In this document: positions 8,094-18,001 of the stretch, in pieces
How positions within the stretch are numbered: the stretch's first letter is position 1
Layout: every line of letters begins with the position of its first letter
Source of the DNA: Erysipelotrichaceae bacterium NK3D112
Lineage (GTDB): Bacteria; Bacillota_I; Bacilli_A; Erysipelotrichales; Erysipelotrichaceae
Reading direction: 5' to 3'
Assembly (NCBI GenBank): GCA_000701725.1
Contig: JNJQ01000020.1
Coordinates: forward strand, 1 to 47,547
DNA length: 47,547 nucleotides
Program-made: the position numbers and the translations under genes
The notes under the pieces: model-generated
What the model was told of the DNA's origin: nothing
Databases searched by the model: none
What the model saw: only the letters and a program-made list of their open reading frames with translations

Positions 8094-11000
8094 TTATTGT
8101 TCCGGATCGGGTCTGATGATGACGGCAGCCCCGTTATGGAAGCTCCATGCGTACAGTTCAATCTCTGCTTCCGGATAGAATGAGTGCATGACATCCTTGT
8201 AAGTGTTGAGCTGCGGCCCGTATTCTTCCGCGATTTCCTCCGGTTTCAGACGGTCCGTCTTGAAATCGATGACGATGATCTTTTCCGGACTGACTGCTGC
8301 GAAGTCGATCGTTCCGTTGATGCGGGCGGTGCTGCTTTCGTAATAGAACGGATATTCCTTATGAATCTCCATGGACTGCGCACGCTTGTACAGATCGCTG
8401 TGGCCGAAGACATACAGATCATGGATGGCCTTGTCAGGCAGGGAAGGATCGGCAACCGAGCGGATCAGTTCTTCCGTCCATTCACGATCATCCGGCATAT
8501 CCTCGCATGCCTTGTGCATGAGGGTTCCGTAATTCGATCCGCCTGTATTCTTTCCGGTAAAGGAAGGCAGGCGCGGTATGGCGGCTGCGGTCAGTGACGC
8601 GCTTCTTGATTTTTCCAGTGAGCTCGGGGTTTTGATGTCCGGCAGGATCTGCGGCTCAAAGCCAAGACGGGGAAGCTCTCCGGCTTTCTGAGCTCGCGTC
8701 TGTTCGCTCAGATAATGATATCTTGCGGCATCTTCCGAATGCACAACGCGCTCAACCTTGAACAGACCGTCCTCATTGATGATGTTCTCATGATCCAAAG
8801 CTGCGGTGATCAGTCCGGTGATTCCCTTGCGTTTGGCGGGAAGCGATGCATCAATGACAGGGGCATATGCTTCTTCGGCATCCTCACTGTCAACGATGAT
8901 CAGCTGTGCCCTGGCTCTGGTGACTGCCACATAAAGCAGACGGGTGAATTCATCAAGATCCTCTTTGTCAGTGCGGTTCTGGATCACCAGCCTCTGAATG
9001 GTGGGCAGGGCAATCCGGTATTTCATATCAATGTCGCGGATGCCGAGCATGAACTCATCGTCGATCATGATCGGTTCCGTTCCGTCGGAGAATTTATTGC
9101 CGCCTGTTCCCCAGAGGAATACGATTCTGTACTGCAGACCTTTGGAATGGTGGATGGTGGTGACCGTGACGACATCATCGCCTTTGCCGGTGGTGACCGC
9201 TTCGGAGGAGTTTTCCGCCTCGCCGATTTCCATTTCACGGATCAGATCGTTCAGTGAACCGAGATCCGCCGATACGCAAAGATCGAACAGATAATCGAAA
9301 TTGGCCTGATCCTTGACGGGCAATGCGTCATAGAAAGCGACCGGTCCGTTATGATCCGGCAAATTCAGCGGTGTGTTGGCAATGGCGCTTAACAGCGCTT
9401 CCAGACCGTATTCATGCATGATGCCGCGGAATTCATCAAACAGCTTCGCCACATCGGGATCTGTTTCATAAACGCCTTCGGAAAGACTCTTCGCATTTTT
9501 CTTTGCGGCGGCGAGCTGCTCATCGCTGTAAGAGAACAGCGGACCGCTCAGAACCGCGCACAGAGCGATTTCATCATACGGATCGCGCATGACTTTTGCG
9601 ATGGCGAGAATATCCCGGCACAGATCCGACTGGAAGAAACCTTCGTGGGCATCGATGTCATAGGGAATATGGAAGCGGTCAAACACGCCTCTTAAGACAA
9701 TCTGGTCGCCATGGCTGCGGGAAAGAACCGCGAAGTCGGAAAAGTGCAGCTGACCGTGCGATTCCTCGATCATCTGACAGATTTTCTGTGAGATGAAGGA
9801 GGCTTTTTCATTTTTGACTTCCGCAGCGGAACGCTTCACCTTTTTGCCGTCATCTCCGGTTTCCTCACTCTGCAGAAGATACAGTTTCACCGCCGGCTCA
9901 TCCGTGATCACATTCTGGCCTGCAGTGCCGGTATCAACGTGATCCTCTTCGCCGTAAGTATCGCGGCTGCCGGGCACATTCATGATTCGTTCAAACAGCA
10001 GATTGGTGAAATCCACCACACCTTTGTCCGAGCGGTAATTGTAATGCATATGGAAAACGGCATTGGCGTCGTCGCTCATCATATTGCGCATCAGTTCGGG
10101 TTTGGCCTGACGGAAGCGGTAAATCGACTGTTTGACATCGCCCACCCGGAAGACGGGCACATTGCGCTCCGCTTTTGCGATGGTTGTGAGAATCGTATCC
10201 TGCAGAAAGCTGGTGTCCTGGAACTCATCGATCATGATTTCATCAAAGGCGTGATTCAGCCGTCTTGCGATACGTCCGTTCTGGGCAGTGAGAATCTCAA
10301 GCGCATAGCGTTCCATGTCGGAGAAGTTCATGCAGATGAGCTCTTCTTTCATTTGCCTGAACATCGCGGCGGTGTTTTCACAAAGCGCCACAAGCGTGCC
10401 GATGATCTTTGTCTGGTTTTCCGAATTGGCCGCAAAGGATGCCTGTTCAAAACTGATCTCAAGAAGCTTTGAGATCTTGTCATTCATCATTTCACGGCTT
10501 GCGGCAGCCCTGGCATCCGCGGGCTTCGGTGTTTTCTGCACGGCTGCTTCTTTCAGCAGGGAAAGATAGCCGTCATAATCCTGCTGCTCAATACATAAGA
10601 GGGCATGGTTGAGCAGATTGATCACCGGAATGATCATTTCCGGTTTCAGTTTCTTGTCCGGCTCCTCATCAATCAGAGCCTTGATATTCAGCGCGCTGTT
10701 CAAAGCCGCCGCACAGTTTTCACGCAGAAGACTGAACCATTCATTCCGGATGAAATCAGGCAGCTGCCGGATGGAATTGAACTTCTGATAAGTGCTGCGG
10801 CATCTGTCATACCAGGCGGAAGGATCGACTGCGGCTGAGGCATGAAGATTGATCTTTTTGACAATGCCGTAGAGTCTTTCATAATCCTGCGGACGCGGTG
10901 AGAAGTATTCGCATAAGCGCAGAATTTCCGCAAAGCCATCCGCATCCGATGCCATCGCATTGAGCGCGCGGCGGAATGCCTCATGCTGGATCTGCTCGTT

Positions 11001-11414
11001 TCTGCCTTCGCTGAGAATGTTTTCAGCGGTGGCCGGATTCAGCCCGATCACCGTGCAGAAGCGCTGGATGATGGTCAGACAGTAGGCGTCGATCGTCGTG
11101 ATATCCGCATTTGCAAGCAGGGAAATCTGGGTGTCGATATACGCTGTCTCTTCGGGATCATCCGTCTTTGCGCGCAGGTCATGGAACTGTTTGGAAAGTC
11201 TGTTTTTCATTTCCTGGGCGGCCGCCGCGGTAAAGGTCAGCGCAAGAATCCGGTCCACGCTGATTCTGTCTTCCATGCAGCGCTTGAGAATACGGGCAAC
11301 CAGAACCATCGTCTTGCCGGCTCCGGCACTGGCGCCGACCACAATGTCTTTTCCGCTGTTTTCCAGAATGATGTCCTGCTGATAGGAATCAAACATTGAA
11401 ATATCTGTTTTCAT
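8094..11414 (-). CDS. AddA, ATP-dependent helicase/nuclease subunit A, 1106 aa
   Basis: Helicase and nuclease subunit of the AddAB (RexAB) complex that resects DNA double-strand breaks for recombination. Visible motifs: Walker A GASAGAGKT at residues 27-35, motif II IDEFQDTS, motif III FRVGDVKQSIYRFRQ, motif VI YVAVTRARAQL, and a C-terminal RecB-type nuclease with IDFAAV and VIDFKTDRL. It is somewhat shorter than the roughly 1200 residues common in Bacillus. The start overlaps the addB stop by 4 bp (ATGA on the minus strand), so the two subunits are translationally coupled, with addB first. The 3' end meets the bidirectional terminator at 8043-8080. Confidence 0.95.
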   Translation of the reverse strand: MKTDISMFDSYQQDIILENSGKDIVVGASAGAGKTMVLVARILKRCMEDRISVDRILALTFTAAAAQEMKNRLSKQFHDLRAKTDDPEETAYIDTQISLLANADITTIDAYCLTIIQRFCTVIGLNPATAENILSEGRNEQIQHEAFRRALNAMASDADGFAEILRLCEYFSPRPQDYERLYGIVKKINLHASAAVDPSAWYDRCRSTYQKFNSIRQLPDFIRNEWFSLLRENCAAALNSALNIKALIDEEPDKKLKPEMIIPVINLLNHALLCIEQQDYDGYLSLLKEAAVQKTPKPADARAAASREMMNDKISKLLEISFEQASFAANSENQTKIIGTLVALCENTAAMFRQMKEELICMNFSDMERYALEILTAQNGRIARRLNHAFDEIMIDEFQDTSFLQDTILTTIAKAERNVPVFRVGDVKQSIYRFRQAKPELMRNMMSDDANAVFHMHYNYRSDKGVVDFTNLLFERIMNVPGSRDTYGEEDHVDTGTAGQNVITDEPAVKLYLLQSEETGDDGKKVKRSAAEVKNEKASFISQKICQMIEESHGQLHFSDFAVLSRSHGDQIVLRGVFDRFHIPYDIDAHEGFFQSDLCRDILAIAKVMRDPYDEIALCAVLSGPLFSYSDEQLAAAKKNAKSLSEGVYETDPDVAKLFDEFRGIMHEYGLEALLSAIANTPLNLPDHNGPVAFYDALPVKDQANFDYLFDLCVSADLGSLNDLIREMEIGEAENSSEAVTTGKGDDVVTVTTIHHSKGLQYRIVFLWGTGGNKFSDGTEPIMIDDEFMLGIRDIDMKYRIALPTIQRLVIQNRTDKEDLDEFTRLLYVAVTRARAQLIIVDSEDAEEAYAPVIDASLPAKRKGITGLITAALDHENIINEDGLFKVERVVHSEDAARYHYLSEQTRAQKAGELPRLGFEPQILPDIKTPSSLEKSRSASLTAAAIPRLPSFTGKNTGGSNYGTLMHKACEDMPDDREWTEELIRSVADPSLPDKAIHDLYVFGHSDLYKRAQSMEIHKEYPFYYESSTARINGTIDFAAVSPEKIIVIDFKTDRLKPEEIAEEYGPQLNTYKDVMHSFYPEAEIELYAWSFHNGAAVIIRPDPEQ

Positions 11415-14110
11415 TTTGTCTTCTTCCTTTCTTCAGCGAGCTGACCGGTATAGATTTCTTCGGCTTTGCGCTCTTCGCCATGATACCGGCAGATGCCTTT
11501 GTAATCACAGTATGTGCAGGCGCCGCTGACCGGTGAGACATCGATCACGGGCATGCCGGCTTCATTTGCGCCGGTGAGGTTTGCATAGAAATATTCATAG
11601 AGAACATCCAGACATTCGCGGATCTTCTCATAAATATATGTTTTCTTTGTGCCGGCAACATATCTGCCTTCACTGTCGATCGCGTCGGTGCGCTGTGTGA
11701 ATGTCCAGCCTGAAAGCTGCCTGCTTTTCACCATGAGGTCATGCATGGCCTGCTCATCATTGCGCAGATCGTTCTCGCTCAGTTTCCATGTGGAGCGGTT
11801 GACGGAAGCGGCTTTGGCATCGGTGATATTGTCAGCGGACAAAGAGAAGTAATAGGTTCCGGCAGGAGAGATTTCCTCCTCCTTACCCATCTCATCCATT
11901 GCCGCGATCAGATAGGTCAGCAGCTGCAGCTGCTGTCCGGCCTTCACACTCGAAGGACTTAAAGTCTTCGAGGAGGATTTGTAATCGAGGATTTCAATCA
12001 TATGATTGAGCGGATCCTTTGAAATCCGGTCAATGGTGCCGTTGAGACGGACATGTTCACTGACCGGGAAACGGCGGAAGGTGAGCTCTGCCGCATGGGG
12101 CACAAAGGTTGTGCTTTTTTCATATTCCGCAAGGAATTCAGCTGTTTTCTTCAGTGAGGAAACCATTCTCTCTTCGGAAAGGGAAATCCTCACGGTGTCA
12201 TTGGGATTGGCAATCCGCAGAGCTTCAAAGTACGGACTGATCAGCTCACGGATTCTTTCTTCGCTCAGATGAATCGCATAATCCGGATCGAACTTTCCGT
12301 CTTCATCGAAAACAGCCTTTTCCATGACGGCGTGCTGCCATGTGCCGACACTGTCCGCGCTCAGATCCGGTGTCTGAGGTTTTCTGACGTAAAGACCGGA
12401 TGCCAGGAAATAACGGTAAGGACAGCGGAACCAGCTCTCGATCGAACTGATCGAACCGCTGACATACGGATTGCCGTCCTCATCTTGACGGACAAACAGA
12501 TCCTTTGCGCTTTGGCTGTCAAGCACGTGGGCGGTATTGCGTTTCTGACTGCAGGAATCCAGCTGCCAGCGCTCTGACTTTCCATAGCGGTCAAGCTCAA
12601 AGGCGCTGATCAGCTCACGGCCCTGATAATCATTGGTGGCATATGACCAGATCAGTTCATCCGTGCAGCTGTGTTCAATCCATTCCAGCTGGGAAAGATA
12701 GGCTTTCTGTCTTTCATCCAGTCCGGGGAAGCCTTTGATTCTTCTGACATAGGTTTCATCAAACACACCGCCAAGAGGCGCAAAACCGGGATAGGCTTTT
12801 CCGCTGCATCCCAGCACATATGTGTTTTCTTTCGGAATCACGGGGTGGGTGAGATCGGTCACGGTGCAGAAGTCGCTGACAAGTTTGTGGGAAGTGCCTG
12901 CCGCTGTTTCAATGATCTCTGCAAAGAAGAGAACATCCTCATCGCTTTCGATCAGATCAATGCAGTCCTGCAGTTCACTGAGGATATGACGGCCGGCGGA
13001 CAGTTCGGTGCTGTTTGCCAGCAGGGGCGAAACACTGAGAATTTCATAGGCATTGATCAGCTTCTGCTTCGCATCCGTGCATTCACACAGAAGATCAATC
13101 GAGTCCTGGATTTTTCCGAAATAATCCGCTGCCCGCTGTTCCAGTTTTGTATATACGGTGACCGGATCACGGCCGAGCGCTTTTTCCGGATCATATTTGT
13201 CAGACTGTGTTTTCGCATATGCAGCCGCGTATTCTTCCGCCTTCTGAGGCGCTTTGATGTCATCGAGCACCTGGCTCAGGAAATCAAGCAGATCCTCATC
13301 GCAATGATGACGGAAAGCCTGCGCTGCAATGGCTTTGATCAGATGCTCGCTGTCTTTGAAGACAGCCAGCTGCGCCAGTGCGCTGAAAGCTTTGGGAAGT
13401 GCGGCGTTATGATGCGCATTTGTCCAGGAGAACGGAATGCGGTAGCGCTCAAACACCTGACGCAGCACCGGCAGCTGGGAGGCTGCGTTGCATAATACGA
13501 TGGTGCATGGCTTTTCATTGCGGCAGATATATTGTGCGCATCCTTCGATTTCCATCCGTGTGCTTAACGCATGCCTGCGCACAGTTGCGGAAGGGTTCTG
13601 ATCAAAATAAGATATTGTTTTCAATCCCCGTGCCTTGAGCCTGTTCATGGCGGTATATGTGAAATAGTCATTCTCAAAGCTTTCAACCGCTTCGATGGGC
13701 GAGGCGAGGATCGCATCCATGGATTCTTCCAGTTTTTCAGCGGTCTTCTTTTCTTTCAGATCCAGTGCCAATGCGGCCTTGACGATCTCGCGCAGCTGTT
13801 TCTCATTCTCATCATCCGCAGGCAGATCAGCGGCATCCAGATTCCATAATGCCATCTGCTTTGCAAAGGAAAGAACCTCGCTGTAAAAGGAGGGAAAAGC
13901 AAACATTTTCTGATATTCAGGATACTTATCAGCATCTTTGCGCAGCTGCTTTGCCAGTTTCAGAATCAGAACAGTGTCATTTTCCGCTTCGGCATCATTC
14001 AGCAGCCGGTTCAGACTGAGTATTTCAAGGCCTTCGGCGGATTCGCCTTTGACGGCCATATCATGAAAGATCATCTCTTTCAAATATTCATGTGCAATCA
14101 GTTTTGTCAT
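11411..14110 (-). CDS. AddB/RexB, ATP-dependent nuclease subunit B, 899 aa
   Basis: Partner of AddA. The C-terminal third holds the RecB-type nuclease (LNGTIDRISKD, IEILDYKSS) and the iron-sulfur cluster cysteines: one in WFRCPYRYF and three in CTYCDYKGIC, the AddB signature. The protein is about 250 residues shorter than Bacillus AddB and I see no Walker A motif at the N-terminus, so it resembles the RexB type, whose ATPase site is lost. No SD precedes the ATG; a TGATAAGAT extended -10 ends six bases before it, suggesting a leaderless mRNA. Shares an operon only with addA. Confidence 0.9.
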   Translation of the reverse strand: MTKLIAHEYLKEMIFHDMAVKGESAEGLEILSLNRLLNDAEAENDTVLILKLAKQLRKDADKYPEYQKMFAFPSFYSEVLSFAKQMALWNLDAADLPADDENEKQLREIVKAALALDLKEKKTAEKLEESMDAILASPIEAVESFENDYFTYTAMNRLKARGLKTISYFDQNPSATVRRHALSTRMEIEGCAQYICRNEKPCTIVLCNAASQLPVLRQVFERYRIPFSWTNAHHNAALPKAFSALAQLAVFKDSEHLIKAIAAQAFRHHCDEDLLDFLSQVLDDIKAPQKAEEYAAAYAKTQSDKYDPEKALGRDPVTVYTKLEQRAADYFGKIQDSIDLLCECTDAKQKLINAYEILSVSPLLANSTELSAGRHILSELQDCIDLIESDEDVLFFAEIIETAAGTSHKLVSDFCTVTDLTHPVIPKENTYVLGCSGKAYPGFAPLGGVFDETYVRRIKGFPGLDERQKAYLSQLEWIEHSCTDELIWSYATNDYQGRELISAFELDRYGKSERWQLDSCSQKRNTAHVLDSQSAKDLFVRQDEDGNPYVSGSISSIESWFRCPYRYFLASGLYVRKPQTPDLSADSVGTWQHAVMEKAVFDEDGKFDPDYAIHLSEERIRELISPYFEALRIANPNDTVRISLSEERMVSSLKKTAEFLAEYEKSTTFVPHAAELTFRRFPVSEHVRLNGTIDRISKDPLNHMIEILDYKSSSKTLSPSSVKAGQQLQLLTYLIAAMDEMGKEEEISPAGTYYFSLSADNITDAKAASVNRSTWKLSENDLRNDEQAMHDLMVKSRQLSGWTFTQRTDAIDSEGRYVAGTKKTYIYEKIRECLDVLYEYFYANLTGANEAGMPVIDVSPVSGACTYCDYKGICRYHGEERKAEEIYTGQLAEERKKTK

Positions 14111-14116
14111 GGTTTC

Positions 14117-14125
14117 ATCTTATCA
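14117..14125 (-). promoter_or_regulatory. Extended -10 for addB (leaderless type)
   Basis: Read on the minus strand: TGA directly followed by TAAGAT (14122-14117), then GAAACC and the addB ATG. The six-base gap puts the start of transcription at the ATG. The -35 region is weak. Confidence 0.5.
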
Positions 14126-14247
14126 TTTTCACTGTGCTTTTTTTAGCCCTGCCTTCAGGTTAGAAAATGCGGAAAAAGTTGATTTTATTAATTGTTTTTC
14201 TTTTCACAAGCTGAATATGGAGTTATCATATATGAGTCATTTTGACT

Positions 14248-14263
14248 GTCCGCTCATGCGGGC
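14248..14263 (+). other. Hairpin just upstream of the SD of the flavin reductase gene
   Basis: GTCCGC (14248-14253), loop TCAT, GCGGGC (14258-14263): a 6-bp stem ending two bases before GGAGGG (14266-14271). It could stabilise the mRNA or tune initiation. TTCACA (14203-14208) and TATCAT (14224-14229) upstream are a possible but weak promoter. Confidence 0.45.
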
Positions 14264-14278
14264 ATGGAGGGAAAGAAA

Positions 14279-16795
14279 ATGAAAAAACTTCTGATTCCGG
14301 CGCTGAGCGTCTTTATGATGCTGTCTGCGGCCGGATGTTCCGGCAGCACCGCTTCCGGAACGTACACTCCCGGCACCTACACCGGCACCGGCAAGTCCGA
14401 TGCCCTGGGCCACACAATCACTGTTGATGTCACTGTATCAGCGGACAAGATTGAAAAGATTGAGATCAAAGAGGAAGACTTTGATTTTGACCAGCCGTAT
14501 GATACCGTACCGCAGGCTGTCATCGATGCCAACTCAACCGAAGGCATTGACAGCGTCAGCGGCAGCACTGAGACATCCACTGCCCTGATCGACGCCATCA
14601 ACAATGCGCTCGCACAGGCAAAGGGAGAAGGCGGTGAGGAACAGACAGGCAACGTTCCTGTCACTTACACAGCCGGCACTTACACAGGACATGGCGAAGG
14701 CTACAACGGACCGATGGAAGTCAAGGTCACATTCACAGATGATGCGATCGAGACAATCGAACTGGTCAGCTCTGTTGAAACCGAACATGTCGGAACACCT
14801 GCATTTGACATTCTGTCCTCTGACATCGTAAGCGCAAACGGAACAGGCGTTGACAATGTCAGCGGTGCAACATTCACATCCGCAGGCTTCAAGGCTGCCA
14901 TCAATGACGCGGCTGAGCAGGCCGGCGCTTCCGATCTCGACGGCTTCAAGAAGAACACTGTTGAAGTGGTCGCGGAAGATCCGATCGATGAAACATATGA
15001 CGTCGTTGTTGTCGGCGCAGGCGGAGCCGGTATGGCTGCTGCAGCGCAGGCTGCCCAGGACGGCAATACCGTTCTCGTAATTGAGGAAAATGCTGAAATC
15101 GGCGGAAACACACTCGTATCCGGCGGTCAGTATCAGTCTGTCATGCCTTATCTCTGCTGGGAACCTGAAAATCCCGATGCGACAAAGGGCACAAAGTATG
15201 ACGGCACTGAATGGGACAAGCAGATGGCTCCGGCCAGCACGCTTGACGAGCTGAAGATCATCTCCGAATGGAGCGAAGAGCCGTTTGATGAGGCTTATTA
15301 CAAGGATCATGAATTCGTTGCCGGCGATACAGCCGAACTCTCCAAGCATGGTGTCCATGCGGAATATCTGCCGACACTGCAGGCTCTGAAAGAGGAAATC
15401 AAGCCGTATCTGGAATGGGCTGAACCGAAGGTCAAGGCAGGCGCTGCCGAGATCACTCTGTTCTCCACTCTGAACCTTCACATCTTCCAGACATATTATG
15501 GCGGACTGCGTCCGACTGCTGATATGAGCGAATGGATATACGGTGACTTTGATCTGGTTTCCCAGTTCATCACTGACGGCCAGGATCTCAAGCCGTGGCT
15601 CGAGGAACAGGGCGGCAAGTTCAATGAAAACCAGCAGACCCTGATCGGCGCTCTCTGGTACAGAGAAAACGAATTCGCCGGTGCTGTTATCGACGGTACA
15701 GAATATCCTGGCAGATGGGGCACATACTTCATGGCTCCTCAGCACACACTTCTTGAAACATCCCCGACAGCCGCTAACAACAGAATCCTCCTCAGAACAA
15801 AGGCTGAAAGCCTGATTGTTGAGGATGGCAGAGTCACAGGCGTCAAGGGAACAATGTACAACGGAACAGAGGTCACAGCGCATGCCAATAAGGGTGTCAT
15901 TCTTGCAACCGGCGGCTTCGCAGCCAACGTTGACATGGTTATCGAGAACAACCAGTACTGGTCAGAGGAATATCTGACAAAGTCCACAAAGACAACAAAC
16001 CGCAGCTCTCTGCAGGGCGACGGTATCGTAATGGCTGAGAACGCAGGCGCTGCCACAACCGGCATGAACTTCACACAGCTGATGCCGATCTCCTGGGTCG
16101 ACAACGGCAACCTCGCATTCGGTGCCGGCAACTACGCAGTCTGGATCAATCCTGAAACAGGCAAGCGTTTCGTTGACGAGACCAGTGAGCGTGACGTTCT
16201 CTCCCTGGCTGAATTCAGAAACGGTATGGAAGTCAACGGCACAAAGGGTGTCTTCGTTGAAATCTACAACAAGGAACAGCCGCTGCCCGCTCCTGTACAG
16301 CTTGGTGATGAGGACTTTGAAGGCAGATACTACACAACCACAATTGACAAGCTCGGCGAACTCTTTGACAAGCTCGGCGTCAAGGCTGATCCGGCAGTTG
16401 TCAGACAGACCATTGAAGACTATGACAAGTGCGTTCTGAACAACACAAAGGCTGAGGACTATCCTGATGTCAAGAAGACAGCCGCTTCCAGACCGGTCGG
16501 CAACTGCGAAAAGGACGCTGACGGCAAGTGGGATGAAAGCACATATGACCTCGACGGCGCTCAGCTCAGAGTCCGTCTGATGGCTCCGTCCACACACCAC
16601 ACAATGGGCGGTGTCAAGGTTGACACAGAGCGTCATGTGCTCGACGCTGAAGGCAATGTGATTGAAGGCCTCTATGCAGCAGGCGAAGTCACCGGCGGCA
16701 TCCACGGCGGCAACAGACTCGGCGGAAACGCGATTGTTGAAATCTTCGTATCCGGCCGTACCGCTGCCAAGGCAGTCACAGCTGACAACAAGTAA
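14279..16795 (+). CDS. Secreted flavoprotein reductase: two FMN-binding domains plus fumarate-reductase-like FAD domain, 838 aa
   Basis: Extracytoplasmic lipoprotein: residues 1-20 are a signal peptide with lipobox SAAGC, the lipid-bearing Cys being residue 20. Two FMN_bind domains follow (about 30-112 and 130-213), with flavinylation motifs SGST (94-97) and SGAT (195-198), the sites ApbE-type transferases modify. The rest is a flavocytochrome-c/fumarate-reductase-type FAD protein: GAGGAG at 246-251, ETSERD with the proton-donor-region Arg, HHTMGG, and GGIHGGNRLGGNA near the end. The segment where fumarate reductases have His-Pro-Thr reads QLMPIS, so the acceptor is probably not fumarate but another unsaturated acid. 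The start is the ATG at 14279 with GGAGGG seven bases upstream; an in-frame ATG at 14264 is less likely. Monocistronic, with terminator. Confidence 0.92.
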   Translation: MKKLLIPALSVFMMLSAAGCSGSTASGTYTPGTYTGTGKSDALGHTITVDVTVSADKIEKIEIKEEDFDFDQPYDTVPQAVIDANSTEGIDSVSGSTETSTALIDAINNALAQAKGEGGEEQTGNVPVTYTAGTYTGHGEGYNGPMEVKVTFTDDAIETIELVSSVETEHVGTPAFDILSSDIVSANGTGVDNVSGATFTSAGFKAAINDAAEQAGASDLDGFKKNTVEVVAEDPIDETYDVVVVGAGGAGMAAAAQAAQDGNTVLVIEENAEIGGNTLVSGGQYQSVMPYLCWEPENPDATKGTKYDGTEWDKQMAPASTLDELKIISEWSEEPFDEAYYKDHEFVAGDTAELSKHGVHAEYLPTLQALKEEIKPYLEWAEPKVKAGAAEITLFSTLNLHIFQTYYGGLRPTADMSEWIYGDFDLVSQFITDGQDLKPWLEEQGGKFNENQQTLIGALWYRENEFAGAVIDGTEYPGRWGTYFMAPQHTLLETSPTAANNRILLRTKAESLIVEDGRVTGVKGTMYNGTEVTAHANKGVILATGGFAANVDMVIENNQYWSEEYLTKSTKTTNRSSLQGDGIVMAENAGAATTGMNFTQLMPISWVDNGNLAFGAGNYAVWINPETGKRFVDETSERDVLSLAEFRNGMEVNGTKGVFVEIYNKEQPLPAPVQLGDEDFEGRYYTTTIDKLGELFDKLGVKADPAVVRQTIEDYDKCVLNNTKAEDYPDVKKTAASRPVGNCEKDADGKWDESTYDLDGAQLRVRLMAPSTHHTMGGVKVDTERHVLDAEGNVIEGLYAAGEVTGGIHGGNRLGGNAIVEIFVSGRTAAKAVTADNK

Positions 16796-16813
16796 TTTCA
16801 GAATTACCAAAGG

Positions 16814-16844
16814 ACAGATCCTGAAATCTCCGGATCTGTTTTTG
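16814..16844 (+). terminator. Rho-independent terminator
   Basis: ACAGATCC (16814-16821) and GGATCTGT (16832-16839) followed by a T-run; ends the flavin reductase gene. Confidence 0.85.
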
Positions 16845-16855
16845 TCTGGCGCGAA

Positions 16856-16882
16856 AAGAAAAACCGCCCTGTGAAAGGCGGT
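16856..16882 (-). terminator. Rho-independent terminator (minus strand)
   Basis: ACCGCC/GGCGGT hairpin (16863-16868 with 16877-16882) with a T-run when read on the minus strand; ends the CPBP protease gene. Confidence 0.8.
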
Positions 16883-16900
16883 AAATAACTGTGATATGTG

Positions 16901-18001
16901 TCAGTGCCTCTTTGTCAGAAAGCGGATCAGAAGAATCAGGATACAGATGAGCGCGCCGCAAAGCATTGATGCATTGAGCACGGATAATCCGCTCAGGATC
17001 TGATAAGCCTGATGCAGATAAGGAATTGCGCCGAAGATACACGTTTCAGAAGTGCTGAATGCGAGAACCGCGGACAGATTCAGGATGAAATGCGTCAATA
17101 TACTCCAGCGGATTTTTTCGGTGATGTGAAAGACATAACCGGCGATCAGACCAAACAGAAATGTGTAAACAAACTGACCGGCATTGCGGTGCCATAAGCC
17201 GAACATCAATGAGGAAATGATGACGGCGATGAAGGGATTCAGATATTTGGAAAGATGATGCTGGATCAGACCGCGGAAGGCGGTTTCCTCAATCAGCGGT
17301 GCAAGTATAAGCGCAACCGCACACATCGATGACGATGCGGCCAGGGTCTGACAGAAGTTCTCCACCATGATGACAGCCTCAGGCAGATATGCTTTGAGAA
17401 CCGCCAGCAGACAGGCTGAGGCAGCGGCGGCCAGCACACCTGCCAGGATGCATATGACAAGCCTGATCAGAAAGACGCTGAACCTGAATCTCTTCTTCTC
17501 TTTGAAATCTCTGATCAATGTGACGCATACGGCACAAAGAAGAGAAAGCGGAGTCAGCAGGGGATAAACCAGATCGCAGATCTGCACAAACCTGCTGAAA
17601 TTCAAAGAAGGATATTGTGACATCAGCCATTCAGGAATATAAGTGACGCAGCCGCACATCAGAACAATTGCGCCGAACACACACAGCCCCGCAGACCATG
17701 CGTACAGACGGGCTGTGTTTTTGTTTTGTAAAGAGGTGCGGATTGCTTGGGAAATGAGGCGGGTGATGAGATGGACAAACAACAGAAACGGCGCCAGATG
17801 AAGATACACGGATACCGCCGGGAAATAACCGGGATCAAGGATTGCCTCTATTGTGCGCAGATATGTGAAATCCGCGGCGCGGTAAAACGGATATACACGG
17901 TTCCAGTAACAGACCGCAAACAGCAGCCACAGCGCACACAGAATCAGAACGAATGCGCCTGTGATAATTTTTGAACGTTTGTTTTTCTGTTTTGCACTCA
18001 T
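16901..18001 (-). CDS. CPBP family intramembrane metalloprotease, 366 aa
   Basis: Integral membrane protein with about nine hydrophobic segments. The CPBP (CAAX protease / bacteriocin-processing) signature is present: EETAFRG (the EExxxR motif) in the second half and, one helix later, FGLWHRN with the FxxxH histidine. Members cleave within the membrane; roles range from prenyl-protein processing to bacteriocin self-immunity, and none can be assigned here. The N-terminus has a short basic stretch (KQKNKRSK) before the first helix. SD AAAGGAG precedes the ATG. It stands alone, convergent with the flavin reductase gene and divergent from the MetY-like gene. Confidence 0.88.
   Translation of the reverse strand: MSAKQKNKRSKIITGAFVLILCALWLLFAVCYWNRVYPFYRAADFTYLRTIEAILDPGYFPAVSVYLHLAPFLLFVHLITRLISQAIRTSLQNKNTARLYAWSAGLCVFGAIVLMCGCVTYIPEWLMSQYPSLNFSRFVQICDLVYPLLTPLSLLCAVCVTLIRDFKEKKRFRFSVFLIRLVICILAGVLAAAASACLLAVLKAYLPEAVIMVENFCQTLAASSSMCAVALILAPLIEETAFRGLIQHHLSKYLNPFIAVIISSLMFGLWHRNAGQFVYTFLFGLIAGYVFHITEKIRWSILTHFILNLSAVLAFSTSETCIFGAIPYLHQAYQILSGLSVLNASMLCGALICILILLIRFLTKRH

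Noticed and set aside
14534-15883. 449-codon minus-strand frame inside the flavin reductase gene
   Set aside because: Lies wholly within a well-supported gene and has no family motifs or SD.
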